Below are positions 63,542 through 64,000 of a DNA stretch of 64,000 nt, piece by piece. The stretch lies in assembly GCA_017854535.1 (NCBI GenBank), contig JAFMHL010000002.1, positions 1-64,000 of the forward strand, in the 5' to 3' direction. Position 1 is the first letter of the stretch, and each line of letters starts with the position of its first letter. The stretch is from Nitratireductor sp. GTDB taxonomy: Bacteria > Pseudomonadota > Alphaproteobacteria > Rhizobiales > Rhizobiaceae. The notes under the pieces were generated by a model that saw nothing but the letters and a program-made list of their open reading frames with translations, was not told the origin of the DNA and did not search any database. Position numbers and translations under genes: made by a program.

Positions 63542-64000
63542 CTAGACAATTGTCGCCTCAGTGGCTGCCCTTAGCTCTGTTTCGGTAACGCCATCTGCCG
63601 TCTCAACAATTTTCAGGCCACCTTCGACTACATCAAGAACACCGAGATTGGTGATAATCCGGTGCACAACATTTTTGCCTGTCAATGGCAATGTGCATGC
63701 CTTTAGAACTTTGGATTCACCATGCTTGTTGGTGTGATCCATCACCACAACAACGCGGCCAACGCCAGCCACAAGATCCATAGCCCCGCCCATGCCTTTT
63801 ACCAGCTTGCCCGGGATCATCCAATTCGCCAGATCACCATTTTCAGCAACTTCCATTGCGCCCAAAATCGCTGCTGCAATCTTGCCACCTCGGATCATAC
63901 CAAAGCTCATGGCGCTATCAAAATAGCTTGTGCGCGATAGTTCTGTGATCGTTTGCTTGCCAGCATTGATAAGGTCTGGATCTTCATCTCCCTCAAAAGG
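63542..64000 (-). CDS. 3-oxoacid CoA-transferase subunit B, 5' end outside the window
   Basis: A partial gene running off the right edge on its N-terminal side; about 152 residues are visible. The family C-terminal half is clear: GNWMIPGK-like ANWMIPGKLVKGMGGAMDLVAG, VVVMDHTNKHGESKVLKACTLPLTG, and GLKIVETADGVTETELRAATEA. The beta subunit carries the active-site Glu, which is expected upstream of the visible part. ScoB/AtoA-type enzymes move CoA between succinyl-CoA and acetoacetate or related acids. Confidence 0.9.
   Translation of the reverse strand, partial: PFEGDEDPDLINAGKQTITELSRTSYFDSAMSFGMIRGGKIAAAILGAMEVAENGDLANWMIPGKLVKGMGGAMDLVAGVGRVVVVMDHTNKHGESKVLKACTLPLTGKNVVHRIITNLGVLDVVEGGLKIVETADGVTETELRAATEATIV

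Overview
The window looks like a chromosomal segment of an alphaproteobacterium of the order Hyphomicrobiales (Rhizobiales), probably a marine or aquatic member with moderate G+C (roughly upper 40s percent by eye). The reasons are the gene order (leuC, rplS-trmD-rimM, rpsP-chorismate mutase-ffh, dapF-mtaB-ftsY-ispZ, ccmGDCBA, acnA-DUF1223-DUF2794, ialB-rlmN), a CcmD small gene, an IalB-family protein, Ala/Glu-rich tails on L19 and S16, and short intergenic palindromes of a kind common in this order. No rRNA, tRNA, CRISPR array, prophage or intact insertion sequence was seen.

Layout. 1-0.7 kb: an AT-rich, decayed pentapeptide-repeat gene. 1-6.1 kb: leuC, an SbtA/SbtB-like bicarbonate permease and PII-like pair, and a membrane AraC regulator divergent from a secreted alpha/beta hydrolase. 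6.2-13.5 kb: translation and secretion genes on the minus strand (rplS, trmD, rimM, rpsP, chorismate mutase, RidA-like, ffh), interrupted by an unrecognised 475-residue membrane protein and a 1-Cys peroxiredoxin. 14-21.3 kb: a multicopper oxidase and a tripartite tricarboxylate transporter (tctC-tctB-tctA) followed by AtuA-like, DUF4387 and TauE/SafE genes, which reads as an uptake and catabolic unit of unknown substrate. 21.4-24.1 kb: a cold-shock protein, then an acetyltransferase and a JmjC-like cupin gene broken by three in-frame stop codons (TAG, TAA, TGA) with no frameshift.

24.3-32.6 kb: dapF-mtaB-ftsY-ispZ on the plus strand, facing a tightly overlapping ccmA-ccmB-ccmC-ccmD-ccmG-nudix operon for cytochrome c maturation. 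32.6-36.2 kb: an accessory insert between ccmA and acnA. It holds a TetR-DUF899-SRPBCC operon with an operator inside its promoter, and a second TetR gene divergent from a PspA-like/YiaA-like envelope-stress pair with a duplicated operator. 36.5-42.8 kb: acnA, DUF1223, DUF2794, a cysteine hydrolase with a GYD-domain partner, and a GNAT enzyme.

43-50.2 kb: a Bax-inhibitor-1 family membrane protein, the YbbA/YbbP-type ABC exporter divergent from a TesA-like esterase, and a run of small housekeeping genes (ThpR, pterin dehydratase, DUF1232, SPOUT methyltransferase). 50.4-64 kb: ialB, rlmN with a membrane protein and VOC protein, LysE, argG, an HD-like protein, a two-anchor TAXI-type protein, an M3 oligopeptidase, a 6-TM potassium-type channel, typA, a GNAT protein, a small unknown protein, and a CoA-transferase beta subunit cut by the right edge.

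The features most worth a second look are the nonsense-only gene pair at 21.9-24.1 kb, a dispersed hairpin family with constant ends and compensating stem changes, the TctCBA/AtuA/DUF4387/TauE unit, the TetR-controlled PspA/YiaA pair, the SbtA-like gene with no canonical start, and an unexplained G-rich stem-loop at 40.4 kb.
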